Shown: positions 35,529 to 48,439, counted from the stretch's first letter. The stretch is 64,000 nucleotides of DNA from Neopestalotiopsis rosae (GCA_023078685.1 JALGAS010000005.1:372001-436000); one strand, 5' to 3'. Program-made: numbers and translations. Notes: generated by a model from the sequence alone, not told the origin.

Positions 35529-36228
35529 CGAGTAATATTAAAAATTATAAGCCGTTTCTAATGGCTATTTTTTTAAACCCTCGTGTAAGAATCTATTATT
35601 TTCAAATATATAATTAACAGGGTTGCAATTTAATTAACTAATAATTAACGTTAGTTATTAAAAGTGCTAATTAAAACTAAATAATTTAATTAAGAGCCTG
35701 ATTAAAACTAAATTAATTTAATTTAATTAATAATTAAAATAATGAATAATTAAAAGAAAATAGCATAAATAAATAGAATAATTAATTAAATAAAGCTTTA
35801 TTATTTAAATTAATAAAATAATCGAAAAGAAATGCAAAGTCGTTATTTTTTTCTTTTTAATATAAAAATTCGAATTTTAATATTTAAAATAAAACCCGTA
35901 ATAATTTATTAAACTTTTTTATTTTTAAATTGCTATTTTTAAAAAAATCGAAATAAATACCATTTAATAAAATTGAATATTGGTTTTTATAGCAATTTAT
36001 TAATTTTCTCTCGTTTTATTAATTTAATTAATTAATTTAATTAATATTATATAAAAATAATTAAATTTTTTATTTCTCTAATTTTTAATTAATAATTAAA
36101 TTAAATTAAATTAAATTAAAACTAAATCAATTTAATTAGCAGCTTAATTAAAATTAATTAATTTAATTACCACCCTAATTAAAATTAAATTAATTTAATT
36201 ATTAAGCTAGTTAAAATTAAATAATTTA

Positions 36229-36427
36229 ACGTAATTAATAAGCAAATCGCTAATATAAGCGAGTCGCTAGCTAAACCGGACTTTTTAATTATAAATTTAT
36301 AAAATTTAATTATTACGTAATAAATTTAATTAAATTATTTTAAATTTTTTTTATCGGACGTTTTTATTTTAATTATATAAATTCGCGTATTATAATACCG
36401 AACGCGCGCTTTTGCTTTTTTCGGATA

Positions 36428-36463
<36 letters not shown>

Positions 36464-36824
36464 TTATTTTATTAATTTATTTTTTTTTTCGATTTAAATT
36501 TTTAATTTTTTTAAACGGTAAAAAAATTTTTAGGCTATAAACGTTTATTTTTTATTTTCCGACGTTTATTAAATATATAATTAATTTTTTTTAATTTAAC
36601 GATTTTATTTTTAAAAAAATATTTTTATAAAAAAAATTATATATAGCTTTTATAAATAAATTTATAATTATAATAATTAATATTAGCGAATTTTTTTAAT
36701 AAATATAAATTCGGTTTTTAATATATATTAATTATAAAATCGTTTTTTTAATATTATTAAATATTATTAAAGCTTAAAAATAAAATAAAATTTTAAAATT
36801 TAGCGAAAAAATTCGGATTATTAT
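36229..36824 (-). pseudogene. Fot1/pogo-type transposon, copy B, left part (split by LTR element)
   Basis: It starts at the pogo terminus ACGTAATTAATAAGC, preceded by TA. It continues at 43749-44994 after the inserted LTR retrotransposon. Together the two pieces are 1842 bp, close to the 1821 bp of the uninterrupted copy at 48440-50260, which is inverted relative to it. It includes an (ATT)n run at about 36427-36466. The coding strand is minus and fully decayed. Confidence 0.85.
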
Positions 36825-37030
36825 TATTACGATCCGGGAGGTCACATAAGCTGAGCTGATATATACCCCATTAATATGTATTAATTTAAAGACGAAGAAC
36901 TGAAAATTTACGGAGCTACGGGCGTTACTTTATATATAATACGAATAGCATAATGGGGGACGAACCCTATTAAAGCTTACCCGTAGCGTGCTAATAGCCG
37001 GTTAATAGGGCAGCCGCAGCTGCCATTATA
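36825..37030 (-). repeat. 3' LTR of the Ty3-type element
   Basis: It is 206 bp, the same length as the partner at 43538-43743, but retains more G+C. It is the 3' LTR because coding runs on the minus strand. Confidence 0.85.
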
Positions 37031-37035
37031 TTACC

Positions 37036-37049
37036 CCCCCCCTCGAAAA
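37036..37049 (-). other. Polypurine tract of the LTR retrotransposon
   Basis: A run of C on the plus strand (GAGGGGGGGGTAA on the minus strand) lies immediately inside the 3' LTR, where plus-strand DNA priming would occur. Confidence 0.65.
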
Positions 37050-40000
37050 AATAGGGACTCGTCCCGAATCCAAAAAATAATAAAAAATAAAAAAAACGGG
37101 CTAGCCTAAGCTTAAATTAAATGCTTTCCAGGCGGAAAAGGGGCACCCTCGGATTAAGTTATATATTATTATATTACCGGGCCCTTAACCGGCTAGCGGA
37201 AATATATTCGTATTATATATTATTTATTACGAATTTTTTCGCTATTTTAATTTAATTTAGCCTTTACGCGGCCTTTTTTTTTCGCTTTATTTATATTCTT
37301 TTTTATATAAATATATTATTATCCGCGTGGTTTTTTATAAATTTTTCGTATTCGGTCGCTTTTTTTTAATTTTGCAGCTTTATTAGGGGTTTAAAAGCTT
37401 TTAGGTATTCGTTATAATATTTTTATAATATAACGGGATTATTTTTAAAGCTTTTTATATTATATTATTTAAAATCGGGGTTTTATCCTTTTTATTAAAT
37501 TTATTATTATAATTTGCTATAATATAAACGGGCGCTAAAAATTTTGCTAATTTCCTATTTTTTTTATCGTTTAATTTAATATTTTTATTATCGGGATTTT
37601 TATTCGTTTATCCCGATATCGGGTTATTCGGATATTTCCTTAATTTATCCGCGTAAAAAATCCGAGATCCTTTTTAAAAATCGGGAAATTTAAGCTTATA
37701 TAAATAACCGTTTATTTTCTCGATTTCGTAATAATTCCTAATAAAAGGGAAATCCAGCTTATTATTAGGACGATTAATTTGCGTACCGGTTTTTTTAATA
37801 ATATAAACCCAATCGCTATATTTAAAATTAAATTTACGTTTACGCTTATTAGCTTGCTTAGCTTATTTTTATTATATTTTAGCTATTATTTTTTTAGTAA
37901 TTTCCGTAAATTAATAATATATATCGGTTATTTGCTATATTTTTTCTCGATTAAGCTTTTTTTAGCCGTTATATTCGTAAACTCTTTAATCCGTCGTTCC
38001 TAATTAAATAAGAGCGGTATAAAGAATCCTTTTTTAGCCTCGTAAGAAAATATTCTAATAAATTTATGCGGGACCGATGCTTAAATAGCGTTTAAAGCGG
38101 GGATTGCTTTTAATTAATTATTTTAATGATAAAAAAATAAATAATCGAAGCTTTTAATTAACGTATTTATTTATAATTTTTGTTTATTTAGCTATTTAGG
38201 AATATCCGGCGGATAATAGCTTTAGCTTTATTCCGATAATTTTAAATAATTTATTAATAAAATCCGTAATAAATTAAAGGTTACGATCCGTTCCGAATAT
38301 TTTTAAAAATTTATATATTTTATACGGACCGAAATAATATATTTTAGCGGCGTTTTTAGCTATAATCGTTTAATTATATAATACGTATTAGGCTTTTTTT
38401 TTAGGCGATTAATTATTACGAATAAATTATCGAACCCGTATTTATTTAATAATATCGTTTTAAAATTTGCGATAATATATTGCTACGTACGCAATAAAAT
38501 AAATAATAGCTTTAATAAACCCGGTATTTTATCCTTTAAATATTTAAAAGGCTTATATATATAATTTTTTATATACCGATTTACGTTAACGGATTAGCCT
38601 AGCTATTAATATCGAGCGGAGATTATTTTTCTAATTTTAAAGCGTTTTAAATAAGCTATAATTAACCGTTTATAAACCTTTTTTAAAATCTTTATGCGAA
38701 AATTATTAACGTTAAAAATAATAAAACGTTTATTATATAATATTAATCGTTTATTTATATTATACGGCTAATTTTTTCCCAAATTTATTATTATTTTATT
38801 ACGAAAAATCTTTAAATTTAAATAAATAGCGTTATTTTTTAAAACCTAATTTATTAATTCGAAGCTAAATAATTTCGGCGGGGATATATTCTTATTAAAT
38901 AAAAATATTTTTGCGTTAAAATTTAAAAAATTACTAAAATATAATCGAAATAAAATTATAATACGCTAAATTTTTAATTTTTTTTTAGGTTTTTTTTATT
39001 TTTTAAATAGGATAAAATATTAGCTATTACGTTTTAAAATCCCGAGCGGTAAATAATATAAAAATTAAATTAAGCTATTAATTTTACTTATTTAATTTAT
39101 TTAAGGTTTAGCTACCGTTTAATACTAAAATATTCGAGCGCTTTATAATTTATTATAATTAGAAAAAAACGGGAATTTTAAAATCCGATTAATTTTAATC
39201 GCTAATTCTAAAGCCCGCGGATTATAATTAAAAGCTTTTTATTATAAATACCATAATTATTTTTTATATTTTAAAGGCTTTCCGAATAATACGCTATAAA
39301 ATATTATTTTCCGGTTTCCTCGTTTTTTAAAATAGTATTTTAGCTAAAATACCGTTAAACATATTAATTTTTATCCGTATTTCGAGGTTATACGAGAAAT
39401 AACTTAGGATAAAGGCTATTATTAGGCGATTTTTAAGCTTTTCAAATACGGTTTCGTATTCGGCGTCGAAAACGAAGGCCTGATTTTTATAAATAAGCTT
39501 TATTATAAATTTGGCTACCCGGCCGAATTCTCGAATAAATTTCCTATAAAAATTGCAAAAACCTAAAAAAGATTATATTCCTTTTACGGTAATTAAATAT
39601 TTCTAATTTTTAAAAACGGCTATTTTTTACGGTCGATTTCGATACCGTCGATATTTATAATAAATTTAAAAAATTTAATACGGGTTAGGTAAAATTTATA
39701 TTTTTTAATATCGGCTTATAATTTTATTTTACGTAATTTTTATAATATTTTTTATATAAATTTTATATTTAATAATATTATTAAAAAAATAAAAATATCG
39801 TTTATATACGCGCTATAAAAATCGTTTAAATACTTTATAAGCGTATTATTAATAAACCGCTAAAAAATAAAAAATTTATTCGATAAACCGAAAAATAATA
39901 TTTTATATTTATATATATTATATCGCGTGCGGAACGTTATTAGGTTTTTATTTTTAAAAATTATCCGGATTCGGTAAAAAATTTATTTAATATCGATTTT

Positions 40001-43000
40001 TATAAAAATTTTAGCTTTAGCTAAACGGCTTATAATTTTATTAATTAATAAAAAAGGATATTTATCTTTTTTAATTAAAATATTTAGCTTTTTATAATTT
40101 ATATATAGCCGTAATTTTTCGTTCGCTTTAAGGGCGAAAAAAATAAAAACGGCTTATAATACGGAATTAAGCTTAATAAATCCTTTATTTAAATTTTCGA
40201 TAATATATTTTTTATATATTTTTAATTCTTTTAAAGATATTTTATATAAAAGGCTAAATTTAAAATTTAAAATATTTCCTTCGAAATTTATTTTATAATT
40301 TATTTTTAAATATAGGGGTAAAAAGTTATCCGAGGCCGCTTTATTAAATATATTTAAATATTTATAATATTATTTTAAAACGATTTTGCGAGCTTATTAC
40401 CGTAAATCGTTATCGTTTCGTTTTAATTTTTTATCCTTTTTATTTGCGATTATACGGTTAATTTTATATAAATAAATTATTTTTATATTTTTAAAATCGA
40501 TAATAGCTAAAAATGCTTTAAGGCTAATTACCGCAATATTTAATATTTTATTTTTATATTATCCGAATAAATCGCGTTTTAAATAATACGGGCTATTTTT
40601 ATTTTTATATAGCTAAAGGTTTTTAAAAAGCGATTTTTTTAAAAGCCTTTTATATTAAGGCGCTTTTAGTATTTTTTATTTTTTTCTAAAGCTTCCTTTA
40701 TATTCAGTATATTTTTACGCCGTAAAAAGGAGTATATAATTAAAAAAGCATAAGTAATTAATTAGGGGATTGGCTTTAAAGGCCGGGGTTCGTCGGTAAC
40801 CGTCGGGCTTTACGCCTTTATAAGCTGCTTTTTTAATTTTAAAATGCGCTTTTAAACGCTATTTAATTTTCGTTATTTTTTTTAAAAGGTTATTTTTTAT
40901 ATTTTATTTTTCTTTTTCGCGGACGCTTTTACGATAAAGGCCTTATTAATAAATAAATGGCGGAAAATAATTATAGCCTTTTGCTTTTTATTTTATTTTT
41001 TTTTATTTTTACGCTTTATTAGCTTATTTTTTTTTCGACGTCGCGTTAAAATTATTTATTTTTATCCGGGATAAAATTCCCGGCTTGGTTTATCGGGATA
41101 TCGGTGGTTTTTAAGCCTAGGAGGTTAAAAAGAAAAAGCAATCGATAATAACGTATATTAATATCGACGTCGTATTTTTTAAACCATTTTTCCCGATAAT
41201 TATATTATGCTTTATATTAATAATTATTAATAAAATTTACTAAAAAGTTTTATTAATAATCCTAAAATTAGCGAATAAAATTACGTTAATTATTTAGGTT
41301 ATTTTGCCGTCGAATCCGCTTACGGGCCTATATTCGAAATCCTTCGTTATTTTAGGTTTTAGGAATTTATATATACGCTATATAAAATTTCAATTTACGA
41401 ATAAATATCCGCTTGCTTTTATATCGGCAAAAGAATTTTTAATAATTAACGATATATTATTATTCGCTATTAAGCTAATAAAAAAAAGGGTTTTCCTTTT
41501 AATATTAAATTAAAAAAATTATATAAAATATTTTTTATTACGTTTTTTATAATCGATATATTTTTTAAAAAAAAGGCTATTTATCCTAAAATTATTCTTT
41601 TTCTTTTTTATCGTTATTAAAAACCTCGCTTTTTTAATTATTTAAGCCTTTTTTTAAAAATCGCTTTAATTAATCGTAATTAGAAATAATTCGACCGAAG
41701 CGGGCTATAATAATAGCAATTTTAGCAGCTTTATTTTTATCGTTAGATTTATTAATATTTTTCGGATAATTACGAATAAAATATCCGGTTTCGTTATAAT
41801 AAAAATAGCGTCCTTTTTAAATTCGACGCTAAACTTTTAAATCCGATAATTTAGAAATATCGGTAACCGGCTTAGCCTTATTTTTATTTTTATTTTTAGG
41901 CTTATTTTTATTTTTTTTATTACCTTTATTTTTATTTTTATTAAATAAAGGTTAATTTCTATTATTTTAGCGTTATATATAGGATAAATTAAGGTTAAAA
42001 AATATTTCGGCTCTTTAACGAGCATATTCCTAAAAGGTTATATTTTTATTAATATAAAATTATACGAAAGCGTTAGCTAGGCTAATTAATAAATAACGCT
42101 TAAATTCGTTTTTTTAAATATTTTTATTAACGCGGTATTTTCCTATTAAACGGACGAATTCGTTTTTAAACGTTTAATAATTATCGCTTACTTTTATATA
42201 TAATTCTTAAAATTCGATAATAGCGTTTTTTTTATATTAAAATTATAATATTCCTCCTAAAAATGCTTTATAAAAGCCTTAATAATTTTAATATAATCGG
42301 GGTATCCCTAGCGTAAATACGGTATTAAAGCTTTAAACGCAAAACCCTTAATACAGGATTTAATTTCGGCGAATTTAGCGCGTTTATCGTTAAAATAATC
42401 GGTATTTATTTCCAGCTTATCGGATATTTAGGAATATTATTATTCGAATATAACGTTATTTTTATCGGCGTCGTTATAAAAATCGGAAACGTAAAGCTTG
42501 CCGGATTTTTTAAATTTTTTATACGAAAAAATAGCAAATATTTTTATAATAATATTAGCCTTTTATAAGCGTGCTTTAAATTAAATAATTTTATTTTTTA
42601 GGGCTCGGTATCGTTATGCCTGCTTTTTTAAAAAATTTATTATAACGTCGACGTCGTTTTAATATTCGTTATTTTGGTTTTTTTCCTAAATAGCGAGCTT
42701 TTTTATTAATTTATTAGCCTAATTAGATAAATTTGCTAAATTAATAATATTTTTATAATTTCCTAAATATATTTTTTAAATTTATATAATATAGGCTTTT
42801 ATAAAATATATTCGGATTTTAAACTCGTTTTATATAGCCTTTATATTTTTTTCGTAAAATTTTTAAAAATATTAAAAAATAATAGCGCTATCGGTTTTAA
42901 ATTATGCCTTTTTTCCTTTAAATGTAAAATTAACGAATTTTATAATCGGCTCGGTATTTTAAATATAATATTTAGCAAAATAATTTATTTTAAATCGGAA

Positions 43001-43537
43001 ATTACCTAAAAATATTTTAAATTTAGGGGAAAAAGCGGCTAAATTAATATCGGTATATTTTTAAAAAAAAACCTTATAAAGGGCCGGCTTAAATTCGTTT
43101 TTTTCTTTTTATCGGAAATTAATTATTTTATTAACGCCTTTAAAAATCTCGATATTTTCGATAGCATAAAATGCTTATCGGAAGCTAAAGTCGATTTTAA
43201 TTTTAAGCTTTATAATTTTATTTAATTTATTATTTAAGTAATTTACGGCTTAGACGGCCTTTTTAAGGACCTTTTTTACGGCTTTTTCGGCGGCGGAAGT
43301 ATTTTTTTCAAAACGGAAACTGCCTTCGGCGGTATCGGCTATAATAACTAAAAAATATCGATTAATAAATAGGGTTTTAATTTAGGTATATTTTCCGGCG
43401 CGTTTTAGCACCGCGTTTATTTTAAGCTTATTTTTATATATTATTTAAATCGTGCGATTTTTATTCGTTTTCGGTTCTGAAAATCGGTAAAATATTATTA
43501 ATACCTTCCTAGGCGGTTATCGATAGTTTTTAAATTA

Positions 43538-43743
43538 TGTTACGGTCCGGGACGTTATATAGGCTAAGCTAATATATACCTTATTAATATATATTAATTT
43601 AAAAATAAAAAACTAAAAATTTACGGAGCTACGGGCGTTGCTTTATATATAATATAAATAATATAATAAGGGATAAACCCCACTAAAGCTTACTTATAGC
43701 GTGCTAATAGCCGGTTAATAAGGCAGCCGCAGCTGCTATTATA
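43538..43743 (-). repeat. 5' LTR of the Ty3-type element
   Basis: It is 206 bp and starts TGTTACGGTCCGGGACG. It is more heavily mutated to A+T than the 3' LTR. The adjacent primer-binding site could not be recognised. Confidence 0.85.
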
Positions 43744-43748
43744 ATTAT

Positions 43749-44994
43749 TACCGGTTTTAATTTTAAAATAATATATTTAAAATTAAAAAATATTAAATTA
43801 ATATTTTTAAAATTAGCTTAAATATTTTTTAAAATTATTAATATAATATAAATATTATAAAATATAAAAAAAAATCTTTTTTTAAAATATAAATTATATA
43901 ACGCCGTATAAAATTTTTAATTTTGCGATTATAAATTTATTTTAATAAGCTAAAATATTTAATATTAAAAAATTAAAATTTATAAAATAAATAAATAAAT
44001 ATATAAAAAATAATAATATTATTTTTTTTATAATAATTTTCGAAAATTTCTAAATAATAATTTTTATAACCGTTAAAAATAAAAAAGCGTTTTATATTTT
44101 ATAAATATAATTTAATATAAAAATTAAAATATTATATAAAATTTAAATTAAATTCGTTAATTATTTAATTATTATTAAATATTTTAATTTTTTAATTAAA
44201 TAATATTTATATATAACGATATTAAAAAATAAAATAAATTTTATTTTAAAAAATAATAAAAAGCAATATCGCGTAATTTATTATATTTATAACGGCGATA
44301 ATTATAAATTAATTTTTATTTTTTTATTATATTTATTTTAATTTAATATATTTTTTTAAGCTTATAATAATTATTTTAAATATAATAACGCTTATTATAA
44401 ATCCGGTTTTATTTAAATTATAAATATTTTTTAATTAAATTGCGTTTTCGGCGATAATTTTTTTATACGTATAAATTACGCGTTATATATAATCGGATTT
44501 TTATATAAAATTTTATTATAATTTATTTTATAATTATAACGCGTCCGAAAAAATAATATTTATTTAATAAAATTATATATTTAATTAATATTAATATATT
44601 CCGCGCCGCGATCGGCTAATAATTAATTTATTATATTTTTAATATATATATATTAAAGCGGAAATAATCGCGTATTTAAATCGAAAATAAAAAAAATAAT
44701 TATTTTTTTTCCGGAAATCGTTAATTTTTTTAAATTAGCTATAATATCGCGTTAGGCAAATTTTCTAGCGATTTAATCGTATAAAATCGTTTAAAAATAT
44801 AATAAATAAATATAAATTTTAAAATAAAAATATAAAATTTTTTTTATATATTTAAATAGCGAATTATAAATTTAATTTATTATACGAAAATATTATTATT
44901 TTTAATGAAAAAATAAAAAATAAAAATTTAATAATAAAAAAATAAAAATTAATTAATAATTCGTTTATATTAGCGATTCGTTTATTAATTATAT
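43749..44994 (-). pseudogene. Fot1/pogo-type transposon, copy B, right part
   Basis: This continues 36229-36824 beyond the LTR element. It aligns base for base (inverted) with 48440-49670 and (direct) with 23430-24287. The right terminus reads inward ATATAATTAATAAACGAATCG, a mutated version of the left terminus. The decayed minus-strand transposase lies between about 44300 and 44900. Confidence 0.85.
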
Positions 44995-45064
44995 TTTTTT
45001 TATTTAATTTTAAAATTTTATTTATATTATATTTTTTTAATTTTTATTTCTTTTTATTAATTAT

Positions 45065-45431
45065 TATTACGATATTATATTAAAGCCGGTTTTAGCCTAA
45101 TATAAAATATAATTAAATATATTAACGAAGCTAAAAATTAAATAATCCTTTAGCCCGGCGCAAATTTATATATATCCTCGACCGGTAAAATAATCGGCAT
45201 TAGGCGTAGCCCAACCTTATAGCCAAATTAGGCTTAGCGTCTAACGCATCTAAACCTAAATATATAGGATTAGCCTTCGGCTAACCTATTATTAGTAATA
45301 TATGCTTTTTTATAATATATTTCGGTATTATAAAATATAATAATCGGGGCTAGGGTAAAGCTAGCTATAGCGCAGCAATCGGTCGTAATAAAGCAATTAA
45401 ATAATAGGGCAATTAAATGCGCTATTATATA
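45065..45431 (+). repeat. ~214-bp solo-LTR-like repeat, copy 2, split by a 142-bp element
   Basis: It starts TATTACGATATT and ends GCGCTATTATA (mutated TG...CA ends). The extra length is due to a 142-bp element at 45200-45341 plus its duplicated octamer. The order of events is solo LTR first, short element second. Confidence 0.7.
45200..45341 (+). repeat. 142-bp short element, copy 4, inserted in a solo-LTR-like repeat
   Basis: It is exactly 142 bp. Comparison with the uninterrupted host copies (22734-22947 and 50331-50545) shows that a short host stretch, AATCGG, is present on both sides of the insert. Confidence 0.8.
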
Positions 45432-45826
45432 AATTACGTAATTTTATATAATAAATTATTACGATTTATTTTATTTATTAAATTTAATTAATTAATAATT
45501 AAAATCCGTAATTTAATTAAGCTTATTAGTAATTATATACGGTTTTAATTATAATTTTAATTAAATTATTAATTAATTATAAAAGGTTTACTCACTTTAA
45601 TAATTAAATACGCGTAATTTTTAATAAATTTAATTAGCTCGCTAATAAATTATTATTATTTTAAATAAACCAGCGTATTTTTATAAAATAATTTATATAC
45701 GTTATTATAAACTATTAATTTATAAATATAAATTTTATATTCGTTTTAAATATTAATAAATTAACGCTTAATAAAAAAATATTTTTATTAAAATTATAAA
45801 AATTAACCGGATTTTATATTATATAA

Positions 45827-45876
45827 TTTATACCTTATGGTACCGAAGTGTGTTATAAAAAAGCATATATTATTAA
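45827..45876 (-). repeat. 142-bp short element, copy 5, first piece (50 bp)
   Basis: The element is interrupted by the hAT insertion 45877-47593 and continues at 47602-47693. The two pieces sum to exactly 142 bp once the duplicated octamer is counted once. Confidence 0.8.
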
Positions 45877-46431
45877 CAGGGTTGGCATTTAATCAATTAA
45901 TAATTAATTACGTGTAGTTAATTATAACCGTAATTAGTTAATAAAATAAATAAAATTACGGTAATTAATTAGTTGCTTAAGTAAAATTACGTGTAGTTAT
46001 TAGTTAACTAAAGTAATTAATTAATTACGAAAAAATTAAAATTTTAATTAAATTTATTAATAATTTTATAAATAAAAAAATATAAATATAAAAAAATAAA
46101 AAATAATTAAAATATGCATTAATTCTTTTAATTTTAATATTATTATTCGAATTTTAATAATTAATTTATTTATTTTTATAAATATTAATAATAAAAATCA
46201 CGGTTTTTAAAAGTTTAAAAAAATCAAATATTTAATTAATTGTTACCGCTGGTATTACTTTAAAATCAGGTTTTTAACCTTGATTTTATCCGATATAAAG
46301 CGTTAATTTAATAAATAAATTTTAATAAATTATTATAAAATAATAATTAATTAATTATTAACTAAATTAATTAAAATAATTATAAATTATACGTAATTAG
46401 TTAATAAGGTGAGTAAAATTACCGTAATCAG

Positions 46432-46970
46432 CAGGGTTATAATTTATTTCTTTAGTTAATTAAATAATTTAATTAATAACTAAATCATTTAGTTTTAATT
46501 AGCTTGGTAATGAAATCGATTTAGTTTTAATTAGCCCGGTAACTAAATCAATTTAATTTTGATTTAATTTGATTTAATTTAGTTATTAATTAATAATTAG
46601 GGTTATAATTTATTTCTTTAGTTAATTAAATAATTTAATTAATAACTAAATTATTTAGTTTTAATTAGCTTGGTAATTAAATCGATTTAGTTTTAATTAG
46701 CCCGGTAATTAAATTAATTTAGTTTTAATTAGCCCGGTAATTAAATTAATTTAGTTTTAATTTAGTTTAATTTAATTTAGTTATTAATTAATAACTAGGG
46801 TTATAATTTATTTTTTTAATTAACTAAACGATTTAGTTAATAATTAAATCATTTAGTTTTAATTAGCCCGGTAACTAAATCATTTAGTTTTAATTAGCCC
46901 GGTAATTAAATTAATTTAATTTTAATTTAGTTTAATTTAATTTAGTTATTAATTAATAACTAAAAAATTA
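46432..46970. repeat. Three tandem ~165-195-bp units at the left end of a hAT element
   Basis: Each unit begins AGGGTTATAATTTATTT, contains TTTTAATTAGCCCGGTAA blocks (one to three times) and ends near TTAGTTATTAATTAATAA. The left terminus of the element has therefore been triplicated, with varying numbers of the inner block. Confidence 0.75.
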
Positions 46971-47475
46971 CTTAATTTTATTAATTTTATTTTTAATTAA
47001 TAAAATAACTATTATATTAAAAAGAACCGAAAAAAACTAATAAATAGCCGTAAAAATGGTAATTTAACCGTATTTATTAATATTTATTTTAAATTTTTGA
47101 AAAGTGGCATTTCGAAAATAATAAATTTTAATACCTTGCTAACGGTTTTATTTTATTTATTAAAATTCCAGTTTTTCACGGAAAAAATAAAAGAATAACG
47201 GTTTTGCGTTCCTTTTTTATTTTTTTATTAATTAAAATAATAAAGTTTGTAATATTAAATTATTTTAATTAATTTAGCTTTTATCTTTTAGTTATTAGTT
47301 ATTTTAGTTATTAACTAAATTAAATTAATTTAATTTAAATTAAAAGCCTAACTAAATTAATTTATTTTTAATTAGCACTTTTGCTAATTAACGTTAATTT
47401 TTAATTAATTGAACTAAATATAATTTTTAATTAACTAACGTTAATTAATTATTAATTAACTAAATTGCAACCTTG
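46432..47475. mobile_element. Nested hAT-type element with internal tandem repeats
   Basis: It starts CAGGGTTATAATTT and ends TTGCAACCTTG. The octamers GTAATCAG (46424-46431) and GTAATTAG (47476-47483) flank it, differing by one C-to-T. The left half is made of three tandem units of about 165-195 bp (46432 to about 46970), each beginning AGGGTTATAATTTATTT. Confidence 0.82.
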
Positions 47476-47601
47476 GTAATTAGTTAGTTAAGTGAGTAAA
47501 ATTACGTAATTTAATTAATTCCTTAAATAAAATTATGTAGTTTAGTTATTAATTAATTAAAATTAAAAATTAAAATTAATCGTGCTAACCTTAATTATTA
47601 A

Positions 47602-47693
47602 CGATAAATTAGCCGAAAGCTAATCCTATATATTTAGGTTTAGCTGCGCTAAACGCTAAGCCTAATTTCGCTATAAGGTTAGGCTACGCCCAA
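47602..47693 (-). repeat. 142-bp short element, copy 5, second piece (92 bp)
   Basis: It continues 45827-45876 after the hAT insertion and ends AGGCTACGCCCAA. Confidence 0.8.
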
Positions 47694-47791
47694 TATTTTA
47701 TATATAGGTTTTAATATCTTTTTCTAGTTGAAATTTAATTTTATAATATATTTATTAATTTATTTATTTAGAATAATAAAAAAGGAATAAT

Positions 47792-48006
47792 TATAATAGC
47801 GCATTTAATTGCCCTATTATTTAATTGCCTTATTACGACCGGCTGCTGCGCTATAGCCAGCCCTACCCCGGCCCCGACCATCCTATCGGTCGGGAACGTA
47901 TATAAATTTTTACCGGGCTAATAAATTATTTATTCACCAGCTTTATTAATATATTTAATTGCATTTTATTTAGGCTAAAACCGGCTTTAATGCAATACCG
48001 TAATGA
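47792..48006 (-). repeat. ~214-bp solo-LTR-like repeat, copy 3
   Basis: This is an inverted copy of 22734-22947, recognisable by CCGGCTGCTGCGCTA, CCGACC...GGTCGGG and the terminal TATAATAGCGC. No internal retrotransposon region is attached. Confidence 0.65.
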
Positions 48007-48439
48007 AGTCCAAGTTTTAAGTTTAAGTTTAATTAACTTAATTAATTAATTCATTAATTTAAAGAAGTAATTATAATTTTTTATTTTAATTATTAAATAA
48101 TAATAATAAATAAAGTTATTAAATAAAACCGTTAATTTTAAATATAATGTTTTTTTATTAATTAGGTTTTATTTTAAAACTCCTTTTTAAAAGTAGTTTT
48201 ATAAATCGAATAAAATAAATATAATAAAAGTAATAATGCCGTTATTATTAAAATGATTCCGTATTTTATTTAAAGTTTTAATAACCGTTATTTTAAATTA
48301 TTATAATTAGAAATTAATTAAATAAACTGAGCTTAAATTAAATTTATTTAAATTAATTAGCAGTTAATTTAAAGCTAAGCTTAATTATTAGGGTTTTGAA
48401 TATTTTTTTTAATTAATTAAATAATTTAATTAATAATTA

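Larger units (their letters stand above)
36825..43743 (-). mobile_element. Ty3/gypsy-type LTR retrotransposon, RIP-inactivated
   Basis: Two 206-bp LTRs (36825-37030 and 43538-43743) start TGTTACGGTCCGGG (left copy mutated to TATTACGATC) and end ...CATTATA. They are flanked by the 5-bp duplication ATTAT (36820-36824 and 43744-43748). Coding is on the minus strand in the order gag, RT, integrase. A zinc-knuckle relic lies at about 41761-41813 (Cys replaced by Tyr through G-to-A), the RT box AYINDIF (from YIDD) at about 39779-39811, and an integrase C-terminal relic with EIEKING and LRKYP at about 37600-37780. A G-rich polypurine tract (minus strand) sits beside the left LTR at 37036-37049. The total is 6919 bp with many stops, so it is not functional. 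Gag-RT-IN order indicates the Ty3 superfamily. Confidence 0.88.
45877..47593. mobile_element. hAT-type element (1717 bp) inserted in a 142-bp element
   Basis: It starts CAGGGTTGGCA and ends TGCTAACCTTA, which is the inverted terminus after C-to-T and G-to-A changes. It is flanked by a perfect 8-bp duplication ATTATTAA (45869-45876 and 47594-47601). It hosts a further insertion at 46432-47475. Confidence 0.87.

Noticed and set aside
41304..42025. Frames of 62-69 codons inside the LTR element
   Set aside because: They are chance-open stretches of decayed gag/pol DNA; the surrounding frames are full of stops.
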